DNA from: Venturia oleaginea
Taxonomy: Eukaryota > Ascomycota > Dothideomycetes > Venturiales > Venturiaceae
NCBI GenBank assembly: GCA_013176395.1
Contig: JABMLP010000008.1
Coordinates: 1,240,001 to 1,304,000 of the forward strand
Direction: 5' to 3'
Length of the DNA stretch: 64,000 bases
Under the pieces are notes generated by a model that did no database searches, was not told the origin of the DNA, and saw only the letters and a list, made by a program, of their open reading frames with translations. This document shows, piece after piece, positions 1-11,900 of this stretch (position 1 is its first letter; each line of letters starts with the position of its first letter). A program made the translations under genes and the position numbers.

Positions 1-573
1 GCAACGTCAGGGACCTTGGACACATCATAGCGGACATGCTTCAGGAAATCGTGCAAATCAACGATAAACGGACTTTAAACAACAACGCCCTCACGCGATT
101 TCACTCTAGGTATGTAGATCGGACATTGGACGCGGCGAGCGCTGGGATAGAAGCTAACGAGAGTGGTAAATAGAGCTCCCCCAACTATCTCCATTCACGA
201 CTATCTCAATCGTATTATTATTCACGCTACGCCATCTGAGCCCATTCTTCTCTCAGTGGTATACTGGATTGACCGATTGTGTGCTCTGTACCCCCATTTC
301 AACATCAGTTCGCTGACAGTCCATCGCTACCTCATTACTGCTACAACTGTGGCTGCCAAGGGTCTCAGTGACAGCTTCTGGACCAACAGCACATACTCCC
401 GTGTTGGTGGTGTCACTCTCAAGGAGCTAGCATTACTGGAGCTGGAGTTTCTGGAACGGATGGATTGGAAGATCATACCACCGGCAGACGTTCTAGTGCA
501 ATACTACGAAAACTTAGTGGACAGAAGCAAGGGTTACGTAATGCAGGAAGAGTACGTCAAAGAAAAGACGTGA
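1..573 (+). CDS. PHO80: Pho80-like cyclin (partial, 5' end outside window)
   Basis: C-terminal part of a PHO80/PREG-type cyclin (cyclin family PF08613), the regulatory partner of a Pho85-type CDK that controls the phosphate response. The reading frame is open from base 3 and splices over one intron: exon to 109, intron 110-173 (donor GTATGT, branch GCTAAC, acceptor TAG), exon 174-573. The splice joins ...TRFHS to RAPPTISIHDYLNRI, the family's typical entry into the cyclin box. Later family blocks are visible: TVAAKGLSDSFWTN and the GGVTLKELALLELEFLERM helix, ending at ...MDWKIIPPADVL. The N-terminus and start codon lie left of the window. The family assignment is strong; which Pho85 cyclin it is (PHO80 versus a Pcl paralogue) is inferred from the overall block order. 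Confidence 0.88.
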
Positions 574-641
574 GGTGATTAAGCTGTTTTGGACTTTTGG
601 GGTCTCGCCCATACGAGCTTTCAGCATAGCTTGAATTAACA

Positions 642-1555
642 ATGAACAGCTTCTGTCAATCGGAGCTGTTCGGTGTTTTTACAAGCTTGCTAATAGAATT
701 CAGTGGTGAACCGCCTGCAGCGACAAATACTACATCGCTGTCGGTCTCGAGGAACGCCGCATTACCACCCGAGAGTTCTTTCCTTCTGCTACGGCCTGCA
801 GTGACAGATACTACATCGCTGTCCATTCCGAGCAATGCCGGAGTACTAGCTGGACCCGAGACTCGTTACTTTCTGCTACCTGCGGAAATTGCAGCCAAGG
901 TACAGGCGTTTGATGCTACACCGCCGACTGTCCCGAGTAACACCTCATTACTAGCTGGGCTTACATATCAAACCCATCCCTCTTATGTGAGCATGGCATC
1001 CAGGCTCCAAGCGTTCGGAACTCATCACCTTGATCATGAGGTACACCTCCAGAAACAATACAACTTCGCACCCCTGCTAATCTGCAGTTCATATGGCATC
1101 ATTTGCTCTCAGATCAAACCACAGGCCGGCAACACCGCGATCGCCCTGGAAATCTCTGGCTCACTACCGCATGCCAGAAATGGCATCATGGAACCAAATT
1201 TCTCAAGCTTGAAGTGTTCCGCAAAATTGAAAATCAGAGTGCAAGCTCCTCCAGCATTGTAACGAGGTGGATGAAGAAGGTCGGGTTTGCTCTAATTGGA
1301 GTTAGCGAGATGATGCTTGATCGGGCTTATTACTCCCCGGAGGCTGTTCGTATGTGGATGCAGGAGGCGTTTGGACCAATATCGGTATATCAGTTCTACG
1401 CGCTAGTGGACGATGCTCCTGTGGACGATGCTCCTGTGGACAATTCTCCTCAAGCTCCGGTTAAGCGTTCTCTGGATGTACCTTTTGGCGCATTCCTTGA
1501 AGTTTTCCAGGTGGGGAAACAATACGGTCCCTCTGAGATGGCCGACAAAGAATGA
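642..1555 (+). CDS. Unrecognised 288-aa protein with internal repeats
   Basis: Model: exons 642-1040 and 1088-1555, intron 1041-1087 (47 nt; donor GTACAC, GCTAAT 4 nt before the CTGCAG acceptor). The splice joins two frames that are otherwise overlapping open frames and gives 288 aa. I do not recognise the protein. The first exon carries two copies of an 81-bp (27-codon) unit, each containing a TTSLS block. The second exon contains a compact region (WMKKVGFALIGVSEMM ... EAVRMWMQEAFG) followed by a 15-bp tandem repeat encoding VDDAP/VDDAP/VDNSP near 1408-1452. The start is the first ATG after the cyclin stop, 69 bp downstream, so the spacing is tight. The repeats and lack of a known domain suggest a lineage-specific gene; it could also be a decayed one. 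Confidence 0.5.
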
Positions 1556-2909
1556 TTTGCGGTACATGATAGATGAATGAAGAGGTTGAGGGTCTATGTC
1601 AAACAAGTCGTCGTTAGAAAGGGAGAAGCATCGTTCGCTACGAATTGATATGATATAGAGGTAGTCCATTGATAAAATTCAAGTTCACCAGCAGTCAATT
1701 TGCTCCATTCAAGCGAAAATCGAATTTGCTGACTTTCAGTTCCTACTCTGACCTAAGAATTCAGGAGTATGGCTGTCTGATGGTGGTCTCTTGATACGCA
1801 ACGATCCCGATAGATTTTTGGCGTTTTTTAGTTCAAGACATGCCAGAAATGTCTTCGATATCGATCTCAAATTTAGTGTTACGGTTTATCCTGAAACTCT
1901 TTTGTAGAAGGCTCTTGCATTGCTCGCCGTGGGAGGATAAGGGACATGATGAATCGAAGGACTTCCATGCCAATCTTCATGCTCATGCTATATGTTGGAC
2001 CAATAGATTGTAGGTGCTTATTCGAGCTTTGCAATCAAGCGGTGAGAGATGGGATGGAAGCAGGGATGAGACATTAGAATATGATTCGTAGATACATGAT
2101 GATGACCACATATAGCCCACGTCATTGCTGTTGTCATCCCTGTTCTTTTGACTAACTTCATCAGTTTGTATCGTCCTGTCCGACCTCGGGCGTGCTTTCA
2201 AATGCCAGCGCGGTACCTCCATCTCAGAACTACTATGTACTGTGCCTATCTACAGATAATGAACCATTCTGCCATCAGTCTCTTTTCTTTCTTCCTCAAG
2301 TCATTCGTTCTCGACCTTTTCTCTCTCTCTCATGCACATGGTCATGTGAAACCTCACTAGGTAAAGAGGGCAGCGCTTGCAGAAGGCAGACTCTCTTGCA
2401 CACTTCACGAACAGCCCCAGGCCCATCCAGGCGTACAGGCCCCAGGCCACAGGCGAACCAGGCAAACCAGGCAAACCAGGCATCGAAAGTTCAAAGGCCC
2501 AATCTCCGTCTTCCTTTTCTTGGAGCTTGGGCTCTGTCTCGCCTGCAACCTACATCTTCTGCCCTTGTAGACCGCCTTGTTTAAGCGCATCTTCCCCTCC
2601 ACATCTCAGCTGCCCCGCCTTTGAACCAACACGCCATCCTCACTTCGAACCAAGGACAGTCCCGCTATTAGGTCTTCTGATCCGTCTGGCCCTAGCATCA
2701 AGGCTGTCAAGCCGCCGGCTTCGCAGCTCACGCGCAGGCCCTCTTCCCTCTCCTGGCATCAGGATCAGGCTTGTTGATCCTGGCCATCCATCGCGGGGCA
2801 CCAACTGCGGTGAGTTGCTCACCTTCAGGAACAAGACGAGCTAGCTTCCCTCCAACTCGAACCACTCCTTCTCTCTGCATCTGTGCCCTCTTCTTCTCAA
2901 CATTCTCTT
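1556..2909. other. Intergenic, probable 5' leader of next gene
   Basis: No gene supported. The last 600 bases are pyrimidine-rich and contain a short GGCAAACCA direct repeat (about 2450-2480), which produces a collagen-like GKPGKPG open frame that I regard as spurious. The region most likely holds the promoter and leader of the 2910 gene. Confidence 0.5.
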
Positions 2910-5634
2910 ATGACCACTTACAGTACCGCTCTCTGCTATTCACCCAATAACGAACGCTATGCTGAGACTATGAGCCGGGACCCTACATCTTGGAACTCTG
3001 TACGAATTGATCAGGATCCAGCCTCGCGTTACCATGTACGTGCTGATCCCACCCCCCACCATCACCTTGAGATGAGTTGAGAGCTTACACATTGCACAGT
3101 CCCCACATCAGTATATACCTCAACGCCAGGCAACACAACCAATTCCTTCTCGGCCAACCCAGCCACGCGTTGCCAGCAATGGGCGTTCATACTCGCGTCC
3201 CACGTCCAGCCATGGCCTCGACGATCCACCACCACTGCCGCCGGCATCCTTCATATCTCTCCAACGACATCACAGGCGAAAAGGTTCAACAACGCGAGAA
3301 TCCCCGGGAAAGCTGTTGCGTAAAAGCAAATATTGGCCTCCAGATGGCTACGATAAACGATCCACACTGGATGAGCAAGAGGCTGCCAGCTTGATAGATC
3401 GAGGAGCATGTACATATGATGGCTTTGCCGAGCCGATCTCGAATGCCGCTGGTCATTCTCGATTCTTTGCTGTCATGGAGACTGAATCATCATCAAGAAC
3501 TGATCGTGCCACATTTGAGCACGACGCGTTCAAGGACATCACACTCACGATACTGGGACGTAAAGAGAGTGCCTTTGCCTCATTAGAACAGCCGTGTATG
3601 GCGTCTTGCTTTGGAAAAAGTCCTGGAACAACGACCCTCACTTACTTCGTAGGCAAGTCTGGAAATTTGCTTCCGCCAGTTCATTACGGATCAACAGCGA
3701 AGGCGCGTAAGATGAAGCTGATCAACATTCTCGAGCGACTCAAGGAGCTGCAAACCTGGGGCTTGCAGGAGGAGAACCTGAATCGTACCTACAAATATCT
3801 ATATGAAAAACTGATTCACGATGCGGACGCTGACTATGCTCCACATTATGACCGATCCGAGCAGATTGTTGATCTACTCACTGTACTCAGCAACCCCGAC
3901 TGGACCGACTTTAGCAGCCCGCGAAATCAGGTTGTAGCAAAGTTCTTCGATAGCGCTGATGAGAAGGTGAAACGAAAGTTCTTTCATCAGTTGTTGCTTG
4001 CCATTGAGCTCCATCTTCGTATCGAAGCTCCAGAACACGAGGAAGCAGCAAAGCGTCAGCTACTTGCAGCTTTACCACCCAAGGTAGCCTGGGATCTAGC
4101 TCTTGCTGCAAGATGGCTGGAGCACATGGACATTTCGCGAGTCCAATTGTCCAAATCTCAAAGCACTTTCACTTTCGTTCTCCAATCCAAGCGCAGGCAG
4201 AAAGAGGCTCTTCACACATTTGCGAGCTTGCTGAAGTGGCCGAACATGGAAGAAATAGACTATATTCTGGAAGAGACTGATGTCATTGAGAAGAGCATCG
4301 AAGACCGATCGGCGGATGCTATGTCCTGGTTCACGGGAGTCATACTTCCTGGTCCGACATTGCCATGGTTATTGATGAACACACTTATTGACTGCGACCG
4401 TGATACCGGAGACTTTCTCAAGTATCTCACGCACATTCATCCGAACTCCGGATTTCAATATCGTGCGAATACGTATTGGTCTTACCAATGCATTGTCGGC
4501 AAAGTCCTCGGTGCTGGACGAGGTGTTCGACAGGTAGCTGGGTGGATTGGCCCATGTCATTATTCGCCAGAGCTTAAAAGAGCACAGTGCCTCATCATCC
4601 GACAAAATGAGCCTTTAGACCCTCCGATGGGTGTTAGGGATGTCGAAGGCATGAGAAAGAGAACTTCAACTCTTGGTCCAGAAACGGAGTATGAAGAGTA
4701 TCCAGTCAATGACTACGATTTGATTGTGCCAAGGTTGGATGCTGTCAACGATATAATTCGCATTGAGAAGTTGAGTTTCAATCCAGTGTCTCCATCGGGA
4801 GACAGAGTCAATGGTATCTCCTCTGCTTCCCGAGGGGCGGAGACTTGCGACGCGGCAATTGTTTTCGCGTTTGCTGGATCCAGTCTCCCTATCAAGCTAC
4901 GTCATAACGTCGACTTCATCTACGCATTTCCATGTACTGGTGGTCCGCATCCTCTCTATCATGGATACAGGCACAAGATTGTGAGGGTGGACGAAGGCTT
5001 GCAACAGCTGAAAGGCTGGGCGAACCCAAAGGCACGGAATTGTGGATCGGGATCAAGGTCGAGAGACCCGTTCAGAAGCCAGCCCACATCTCCAAGGCTT
5101 TCTCCACGATTTCTAGAACATGGGTTGGATGAGAGACTTCTGATCGAGGAAGCATTTCCCGGCGAACCGAGAACCATGGCTCTCGCCTCGAGGCAACGAA
5201 CCCGCGACCGAAGTCGAAGTCTCCCACGATCGAGGAGCGGGTCACCGTTTGCGGCGGTGGAGTCTCATGCTCCAGTTCTTTCGACCAGCGGAGCCAACGG
5301 CAAGAAGTATCCCGAGGAAGTCTTGGTCATCGAAGCCTTTGGCGTCAGCGACAACGAAGTTTTCGCCAGAGCCTGGTGTGCCCAGTGGGGCCGCAGTGCC
5401 ATCGTTGCCCGAGTCCACGATCACAACAGTCATGGAAGTCCGAAGCACGGCAGTCCCAAAAGCAAAGGCCATAGTCCCAGAGGCAGCGGCAGTACGCTCT
5501 CGAAAAGCGAAGGAACGACCTGCGTTGCTTGTGCTGTTCGGGAGGCTGTGGCGGCTGGCATTAGTGTTGTCATTTTGACCAAGGGCGGGAAACGGGAGGA
5601 GGAGGATGTTGGGATTGATATTGGTGGCTTTTGA
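2910..5634 (+). CDS. Conserved fungal protein of unknown function, 886 aa
   Basis: Model: exons 2910-3035 and 3100-5634, intron 3036-3099 (donor GTACGT, acceptor GCACAG). The splice is in phase and extends the main open frame upstream to the ATG at 2910 (MTTYSTALCYSP). Residues about 1-120 are low complexity, rich in Ser, Pro and Arg. A central globular region (about 245-560) has many Trp/Leu helices, for example the block ending PGPTLPWLLMNTLIDCDRDT. It is followed by a Ser/Arg-rich tract near 735-770 (RTRDRSRSLPRSRSGS). The C-terminus is a compact TCVACAVREAVAAGISVVIL segment, which looks like a conserved terminal motif. No signal peptide or membrane span is obvious. I cannot name the family; the globular parts read as a real, conserved protein. 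It lies upstream of, and codirectional with, the GID5 gene. Confidence 0.75.
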
Positions 5635-6172
5635 TGATGGATGCATTATTAAGACTTAACGGATAGAGATGGGGATATACATGTAAAGCTGTATTTAACT
5701 ACACCATGGATTTTTAAGAGCTCTAGACATGATTACTCAATCCCCACTCAAAATACATTTTAATTTGCGCTTGCATGATGGACAAGGCTGGAATAATATT
5801 GCCCGAGTTCCCCGCAAGCACGTGATGATGATGATTTGGATTGGCTCGGAGCTTTCCTTGGTTGCTGTTGCGTTCGTTTAGGTATTACAATCCTTCATCT
5901 GTGCTACTTTACTTGTGAGAAGATTCTTTTCCGAGACCTCAATTCCACACGGAGGAGACTCAAGCCTTCCGAAGACTTCTTTCTGAAAGAGCTGAAGCGG
6001 AATACTCCAATATACTTTGTCATTGAGAACAGCAGGATTTATACACGCCTCCGATCGAAAGACGTAACCCTTCCTTCAGCCGGATTGATACTCGGATCCA
6101 CCACATCTACGCTTTCACCAACGTGACGTATACGAATCTTCTCGCCCATCATACTTTCGAATCTGACCGGTC
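5635..6172. other. Intergenic, promoter region of GID5-like gene
   Basis: No convincing coding sequence. The 96-codon open frame at 5836-6126 starts on a non-ATG codon and resembles nothing; I read the stretch as terminator plus promoter. Confidence 0.5.
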
Positions 6173-9100
6173 ATGGCCCGCGCCGAACTCCCTCCCTCTC
6201 TCCAAGAGATTCGAAATCCTACAAGTGTACAAGGACATGTCACCGCATTGAAAGAGCTAAAGCACGAGATCATTGGACACGAACAGAGAAAGGAGTTGGT
6301 CGTGCATCATGGGATATTGGCATTGCTTGTTACGAATTTGGCGGAAGAAGAGGGATCGCAGTCAGATGGAGTAAACGAGATGAGGATACAAAGCATACAA
6401 ATCATTGGGTCCTTAGCACATGGTGGCTTGGCATTTGTACATCCTCTCCTTGCGGCTGGTGTGCTACCACCCCTACTTGCACATCTATCACTTACGACCT
6501 ACCCGACACGAGTGGTTGTGGAGGCTTTGAGGTCGCTATATGCGATTACAGAAGCGTTGGCTACAGATATAATGTCACCTGTGGAGACGTCGCCGATGGT
6601 ACGGGTATGTTGGGATCTGTATGAGGCAAAAACCGTGGAGAACTTGAAAGAGATATTGGCACAGCGGGAAATAGGGCCTTCTGCTGACGAGCAAATAACT
6701 CTCTGTACGAAGATCATAAGGCTTACACTATGGACTCCGGCGCTAGGAGAGGCGCTGTCGAGACAGTATTCGGCTATGCTCGTCAAGACCGGGGTATTGG
6801 ATCTACTCGCCTCGAGACTGGCTTCTTTGGTTGCGAAGATGGGACAACATGTGCCCGAACATATCGATCCGGCTGTAGAAGCTACAATGTTGCCTTCTCC
6901 GCCAGAAACCTGCCTGAGGCATTTACTCGAAGCACTGTCGTGTATTACTCGATATTCTGCATACAGGAGTCTAAGGTTATTGTACTCAACGAACATGCTA
7001 GCTGTATTCCCAATGGCGACAACTCCCACTCAGCAGACATCTGCCGATGACCTTTCGTTTGCAGACCAGACAGCCCCGCCAACGATCACGGCGAATCCAC
7101 TAGATACTCTACTACCCAGACTACAAGCTGTACAGAGCAAGAATGAGCACAGCTTTTCGAAAGCGTTCCCCGCCTTGCAATCATTCGTGACGCCGTCTGA
7201 ATTGTCACGCATGCCTACATTTTCGGACGGACAGGCGGCGATTTCTTCGAGAATGATATCTTCTGCCGATGAATTCGGCAGTCCACTTATTGCGTGGCTG
7301 CTGCTTGTTGCTCGTAACTCGTTGGATTTGAAAAGACTTGCGGCTTTGGATCTTCTTACACACCTCTACTCGGCTCTGGATCACAAAGTCCTTGACTCAT
7401 GGGCTGAGTCACCACGAAATCGCGATCGTACTTTGGCCTTCTTGGTTGTGCCTTTACTGGTGCGCATTATCGAGTCCAGCAATGCGACCAGCAAGGCAAA
7501 CCCGTCGGATCCAATGTCTCTGAGTAGTTCGGATATTTCGCGAAACCAACGAATCAAGGAGTATGCTCCTGAAATCTTGGGCATATTGGTCAATGATTGT
7601 CCAGCGCTGCAGAAAGCAGCGGTTGATGCGCATGCGATCAAGCTCCTATGTCAGATGTTGAAGAAGACTTTTGATCCTGTGTCAACGAATAGGAAAGTGA
7701 TGTGGAGTCCTGTCGGATACGAAGCAGCACCGGAACTTGAATACGATAAGACTTGCAATCTTGGACCAGCGAGTATAGCGCCTGAAGCAGTACATGTTCT
7801 CAAATGCAGAGCGGGCGCACTGAAGGCATTATCGGCGATTGCTCAGAAAGAGGACTCGTATCGCAAGGCTGTCATTGAGCAGGGCATTATGACGTGTCTT
7901 GTCGATTCTCTGGTGCCATATCCGCACCCGCAGGCTGATGCTATGGAGACCGAGACTGAGAAAGATGGCAATCCTTACTTCGTGGCCGTGGAAGCATGCA
8001 TACTTGCCACTGCGCTTTCGAGGAGTGTCAGTAATTTGAGGACGAGTTTGATTGATGGAGGTATTGCTAGGCCGATCTTTGAGTTGATGAAGTCTGGGGA
8101 TGCGGAAGTGAGGACTGCTGCTACGGATACGGTTACGAATCTGCTGTTGAGATTCAGTCCAATGAGAGATGTGGGTGACATTACTTCCGTATTGAATATT
8201 GATAGCATGCTGAGCCTTGCTAATTCGGATCATAGGAGCTGCTGAATCTAGGCATTATCAAGCTGCTATGTCAACTTGCCCATTCTTCTGACTCGAAACA
8301 ACGGATATCGGCACTATGGGCACTGAAGCACGTTACCGACTCTGCGCCCCCGGATGTCAAGAAATTGATTCTAGAAGAGTTGGGCGCTGTGTGGCTGGTT
8401 CAGATCATGAATGGTGATGCATCTCAACACGCTTCTCATCGGTCACAATTGGCAACACCGAATGCTGCTGGTGAACGAGTCGATATTCTAAATGACGAAG
8501 AACCAGCCATGGACGTCGATGATGTGTCGGATGATATATTCTCCGATCACCACGAACATATGGTCAGTCGACAAATACCGTCAGTACCGGCGCAATATAA
8601 AGCGAGATTATTGGCGATCAAGCACGAGGAGGAAAGCCCCAAAATCAGAGCTGAGAAGGACGATGTGAGAGTTCAAGAACAGGCTTTGGACATCGTACGG
8701 AATGCTATTTCGGAAGCAGCACCAAGTCAGCCGGAGATGATTGATTTTCTTCTAGCGACACTTGGATCTGCCAGACTTTTCGACTGTCTCGAAAACAAAT
8801 TGAGACCATCCAGACCTCAATCAACATACCCAGCAACCCATACAACGTCACATAATATGCCAGCAGGCAAAAGACCGACCCTCACAACCCCAGGCGGATC
8901 TGGCCTCTCGATACCGAGCACCAAAAGTACGATTGACCAATTTCCGCTCCACCTCTATTCACACGCTACTCTTTTGGAAAACGTCATGTTCATCCTTGTC
9001 CACATTGCAAACGGTACAGTCTCGCACAAACACATACTCCTTAATCTCTCGCTCACTCTTCCGCCTCCAAACTTCTTCTCTTCACCACCACCTCCAAACG

Positions 9101-9408
9101 GCCTCCCCTCACGCTTCATTGATCTTCTGGTACCTCTCTTCTCTCATCCGAACCGCAAGATACGGGTCGTGTGTTGTTGGTTTGTGCATAATATTCTTTG
9201 GCAGGAGGATAAGAGTGATGAGGCTGATACAAGGCGAAGAGCATTGGAATTGAGGCAGAGAGGGTTTGAGGAGGCGATTAAGAGGTGCACGGGGGATGTG
9301 GATTTGGATGTTCGAGAGAGGGCGAGGAGTTGTGTTGATATCTGGGGACGTATCCTTGGGGAGGGGGAGGAGAGGAGAGGAAATAGGGTTTGGAGTGAGA
9401 GTAGGTGA
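6173..9408 (+). CDS. GID5: Armadillo-repeat GID complex subunit (Gid5/Vid28, ARMC8 family)
   Basis: Gid5/Vid28 is the armadillo scaffold of the GID/CTLH E3 ubiquitin ligase, which in yeast binds the substrate receptor Gid4 and targets gluconeogenic enzymes. Model: exons 6173-8170 and 8236-9408, intron 8171-8235 (donor GTGGGT, acceptor CATAG), 1056 aa. Without the splice the frame ends at 8245. With it, the text runs ...LRFSPMRD|ELLNLGIIKLLCQL...ISALWALKHVT, the ARM-repeat pattern expected at this point of the family. The N-terminus (MARAELPPSLQEIRNP) begins directly with helical repeats. A less conserved acidic linker (about 715-800, from EEPAMDVDDVSDD) separates the last repeats (NVMFILVHIANGT; SHPNRKIRVVCCWFVHNI). 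The length is above yeast Vid28 because of this linker. Family assignment is firm; the intron's unusual donor is inferred from the frame. Confidence 0.85.
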
Positions 9409-9991
9409 CTCTTGTGATTGAATTAGTACAATTGGAGGATTGGTGGGGATGGGGAGTATCTGAGCATCGTCAAAGTGTGGAGGAGGTTATTTCTCAAACA
9501 GCGGCTGTATTCTTGGAGCTGTATGAATGAACGATAATGGGGAAGGCACTTTTGATCCCATTGATGGCTCAAAGATCTAGTCTTGTACTATAGTTCTGTC
9601 ATTATAAGTCTTCGATTGCATCTCAAGCAACTCTTCCTTGCCTTGAGGTCTTCACGTCCCTTTCTAGCGGCGTTGGCCGTCGAAGTCTCCACGTCGAGAC
9701 AGAAGTCCTAATTCAAAATCGATATCGTTATGTGCCTGGCAACCTAGTTTTCAAAAATGCTAAAGAACGATTGGGTCCATTCTAGAATGAAGACAATACA
9801 CACCTATGGACTATGTTTAATGGTTCGGCTGCCAAATTCCCATGACATCGGAATCCTCGTCTCTTCTGTACGAGGATTATCCGGCTCGGCTGTGATTGGC
9901 CAGTCCACAACCACCAAATCCATCTTTGAACATCGCAACAACATCATCTCATCTTCCGCCACACCTTGAAACACTCCACACAACCGTCACG
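9409..9991. other. Intergenic, promoter of QCR10
   Basis: No coding signal supported. Contains the 3' region of the GID5-like gene and about 230 bp of likely promoter upstream of the QCR10 start at 9992. Confidence 0.5.
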
Positions 9992-10750
9992 ATGACTACG
10001 AAAGCAAGCGTATGTACTGAATTACCCGGAACAGACTCTCAACTATATGGGAAACGCCAATGGGCTGGTGAAGTGGCTGTGGACTCGCTAACTCGTTGCG
10101 CTCGTAGATTCCTCTCCAGCACACGGGTTCTCACGGCTTGCAGCCGTGGTCTGTTCGACCGGATTATCAGACCTATAAGAGCAAGTTTGGTCCTTCGTAA
10201 GTAGTTTTTTTGTTTGGCGCATGGTTGAAGGGCGACAGGTAGGATGATAGGATTGGAAGACGAGGATAGTCGCTGAGAAAAGCAGGAGGAACAGTAGGAA
10301 GAGGATTACATGGAAATGGAAACCACATGGGAGAATGAGGACGCGAGTTGAGGGTCATGGCATCACACTAATGTCCGGATAGATACAAAGCCCAACCACA
10401 TTTCCATGGCATCACATTAGCACGAGCTGCTATCTTGTAAGTTGAGACACCAATTATAACACCCTCCATTCCCCTCCCATACCGATACGCACCAATGTCT
10501 CTCTCCACCCTCAAAACCAGCAACCAGCTAACTAGTCCACAACAGCGGCCGCACAGCAGCCTACTTCGGCGCCGCAGCCGGCATCTTCGCCCTCTTCTTC
10601 TTCGCCGATATCCCCCGCGTCCGAAAAGATATTATCGAGAAAATACCCATCGTCGGAGACTTGCACAAGCATGAGATCGCACCTGAGGACAACCTTCTAA
10701 ATTACTCGCATCATACTATGGAGTGGAAGGATATGGCTGGGTGTGTCTGA
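9992..10750 (+). CDS. QCR10: Ubiquinol-cytochrome c reductase subunit 10 (complex III)
   Basis: Small accessory subunit of the mitochondrial bc1 complex in the inner membrane. The gene has no long open frame. It is recovered by splicing: exons 9992-10009 (only MTTKAS), 10108-10196, 10383-10436 and 10546-10750. Introns have donors GTATGT, GTAAGT and GTAAGT; branch sites GCTAAC, ACTAAT and GCTAAC; acceptors GTAG, ATAG and ACAG. All phases agree and give 121 aa. Exons 2-3 read ...YQTYKSKFGPS|YKAQPHFHGITLARA. Exon 4 holds a single membrane span (AAYFGAAAGIFALFFF) followed by ADIPRVRKDIIEKIPIVG and an acidic PED near the end, matching the Qcr10 layout of one transmembrane helix plus a KIPxxG...PED tail. 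The last about 20 residues after PED are not typical and may mean a different 3' end. The assignment rests on motif order. Confidence 0.75.
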
Positions 10751-11900
10751 GTAAAGCTTGAAGACGTGCGAGTGTATATATTCACACACAGTGAGCAACC
10801 GTGATTTTTGGCATGGACTACTTCACTCAGGCAATAGATCGAGTTCGCTTTGCGTGACAGAGGTGCTAGTGGGAGTGATAATGAAAATCATTGTGTACCC
10901 AAGCTCAATTAAGCAAATACGCTTGAGGAAGGCGCTATGCAAATGGTGGCGGCCATTGCCGAATACTTCAATCTTCCTAAGGATTCACAGTTTTGTCGTA
11001 TAACCACTAAGAAGAGAAGAGACTTGATTTGCCCGGGTCCAACCAGGGGATATCTCAGCTTGAATATCTGCAGTATGCAATAAATGCATTCGACACATTC
11101 AGACGTATATTTTCGGTGAGGATAGCGCTACATCGGTTTCGATACTCATGTTAGTTCCATCCATCTGCTTTAAAAACCTGTACATGTGTTGTGAATCTTC
11201 AAGAACCAAAGATTCATCAACATGATGTAAGAAAAAGGGAGCCCCGATCTGAAAGAACATTCCAAGTGGGAAGTAGAACTCTTAACTTGTGAGAGAAATC
11301 ATCAAATTGATAAGATATGAGCTCGACATCGAGAGTCGAGGCGAACCGAGAAGGGGTATCTATATCCACCGACTGTCGAAAACGACATGAAAGCCGGCAG
11401 CAAAAGTAGACCGTCTAAAAAGATTGCCCATCCTTCCTTACCAGTCTGATCCTCACACTTTTGTTCGCGCATCCATCGTCAACAAGCTTGATGAAGCCCT
11501 CCTCTTTCGTCCATCGAAGTTGATCATGCCTAGTCGACGGCCTCGATACAAATGACCCAAAAGCAAGATCTCTCGAGCCCTTGTCTCGTGTACTGGGAGA
11601 TGGAGCTATTACTCGCACGCTAGGAGGTGGAGCTACAAAACTCAACAAGATCAAGTCAGTTCAAATCCATGAGGCCCAGCTAAGATTTGAACTTGCAAGA
11701 TTTCTCAGGTGAAGGCCTCGTGTTCATATTCCCCATTTCCGTAACGCCAGTTTTCGGAAATTCGACCAATCGTGAACTCGCAGATTTGGCAGCCTCGACA
11801 GTGCCAGGAGTGGAGGAAACAATTCTGCCAGCACCGTCTCCATATACATAGAGAGCAGTCTCAGCAAGTCTCTCCAGCCCAGGCCACTGCTGCCTCAGAT
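10751..11900. other. Intergenic between convergent genes
   Basis: QCR10 (plus) and the coiled-coil gene (minus) converge here. I see no coding frame, repeat or RNA gene. Presumably 3' untranslated regions and terminators. Confidence 0.5.

Noticed and set aside
2377..2844. 155-codon frame with GEPGKPGKPG text
   Set aside because: Starts in a short direct repeat and sits in the likely leader of the 2910 gene; no domain, and the opposite frames are equally open.
6499..7029. 176-codon minus-strand frame
   Set aside because: Antisense to armadillo repeats of the GID5-like gene; no features of its own.
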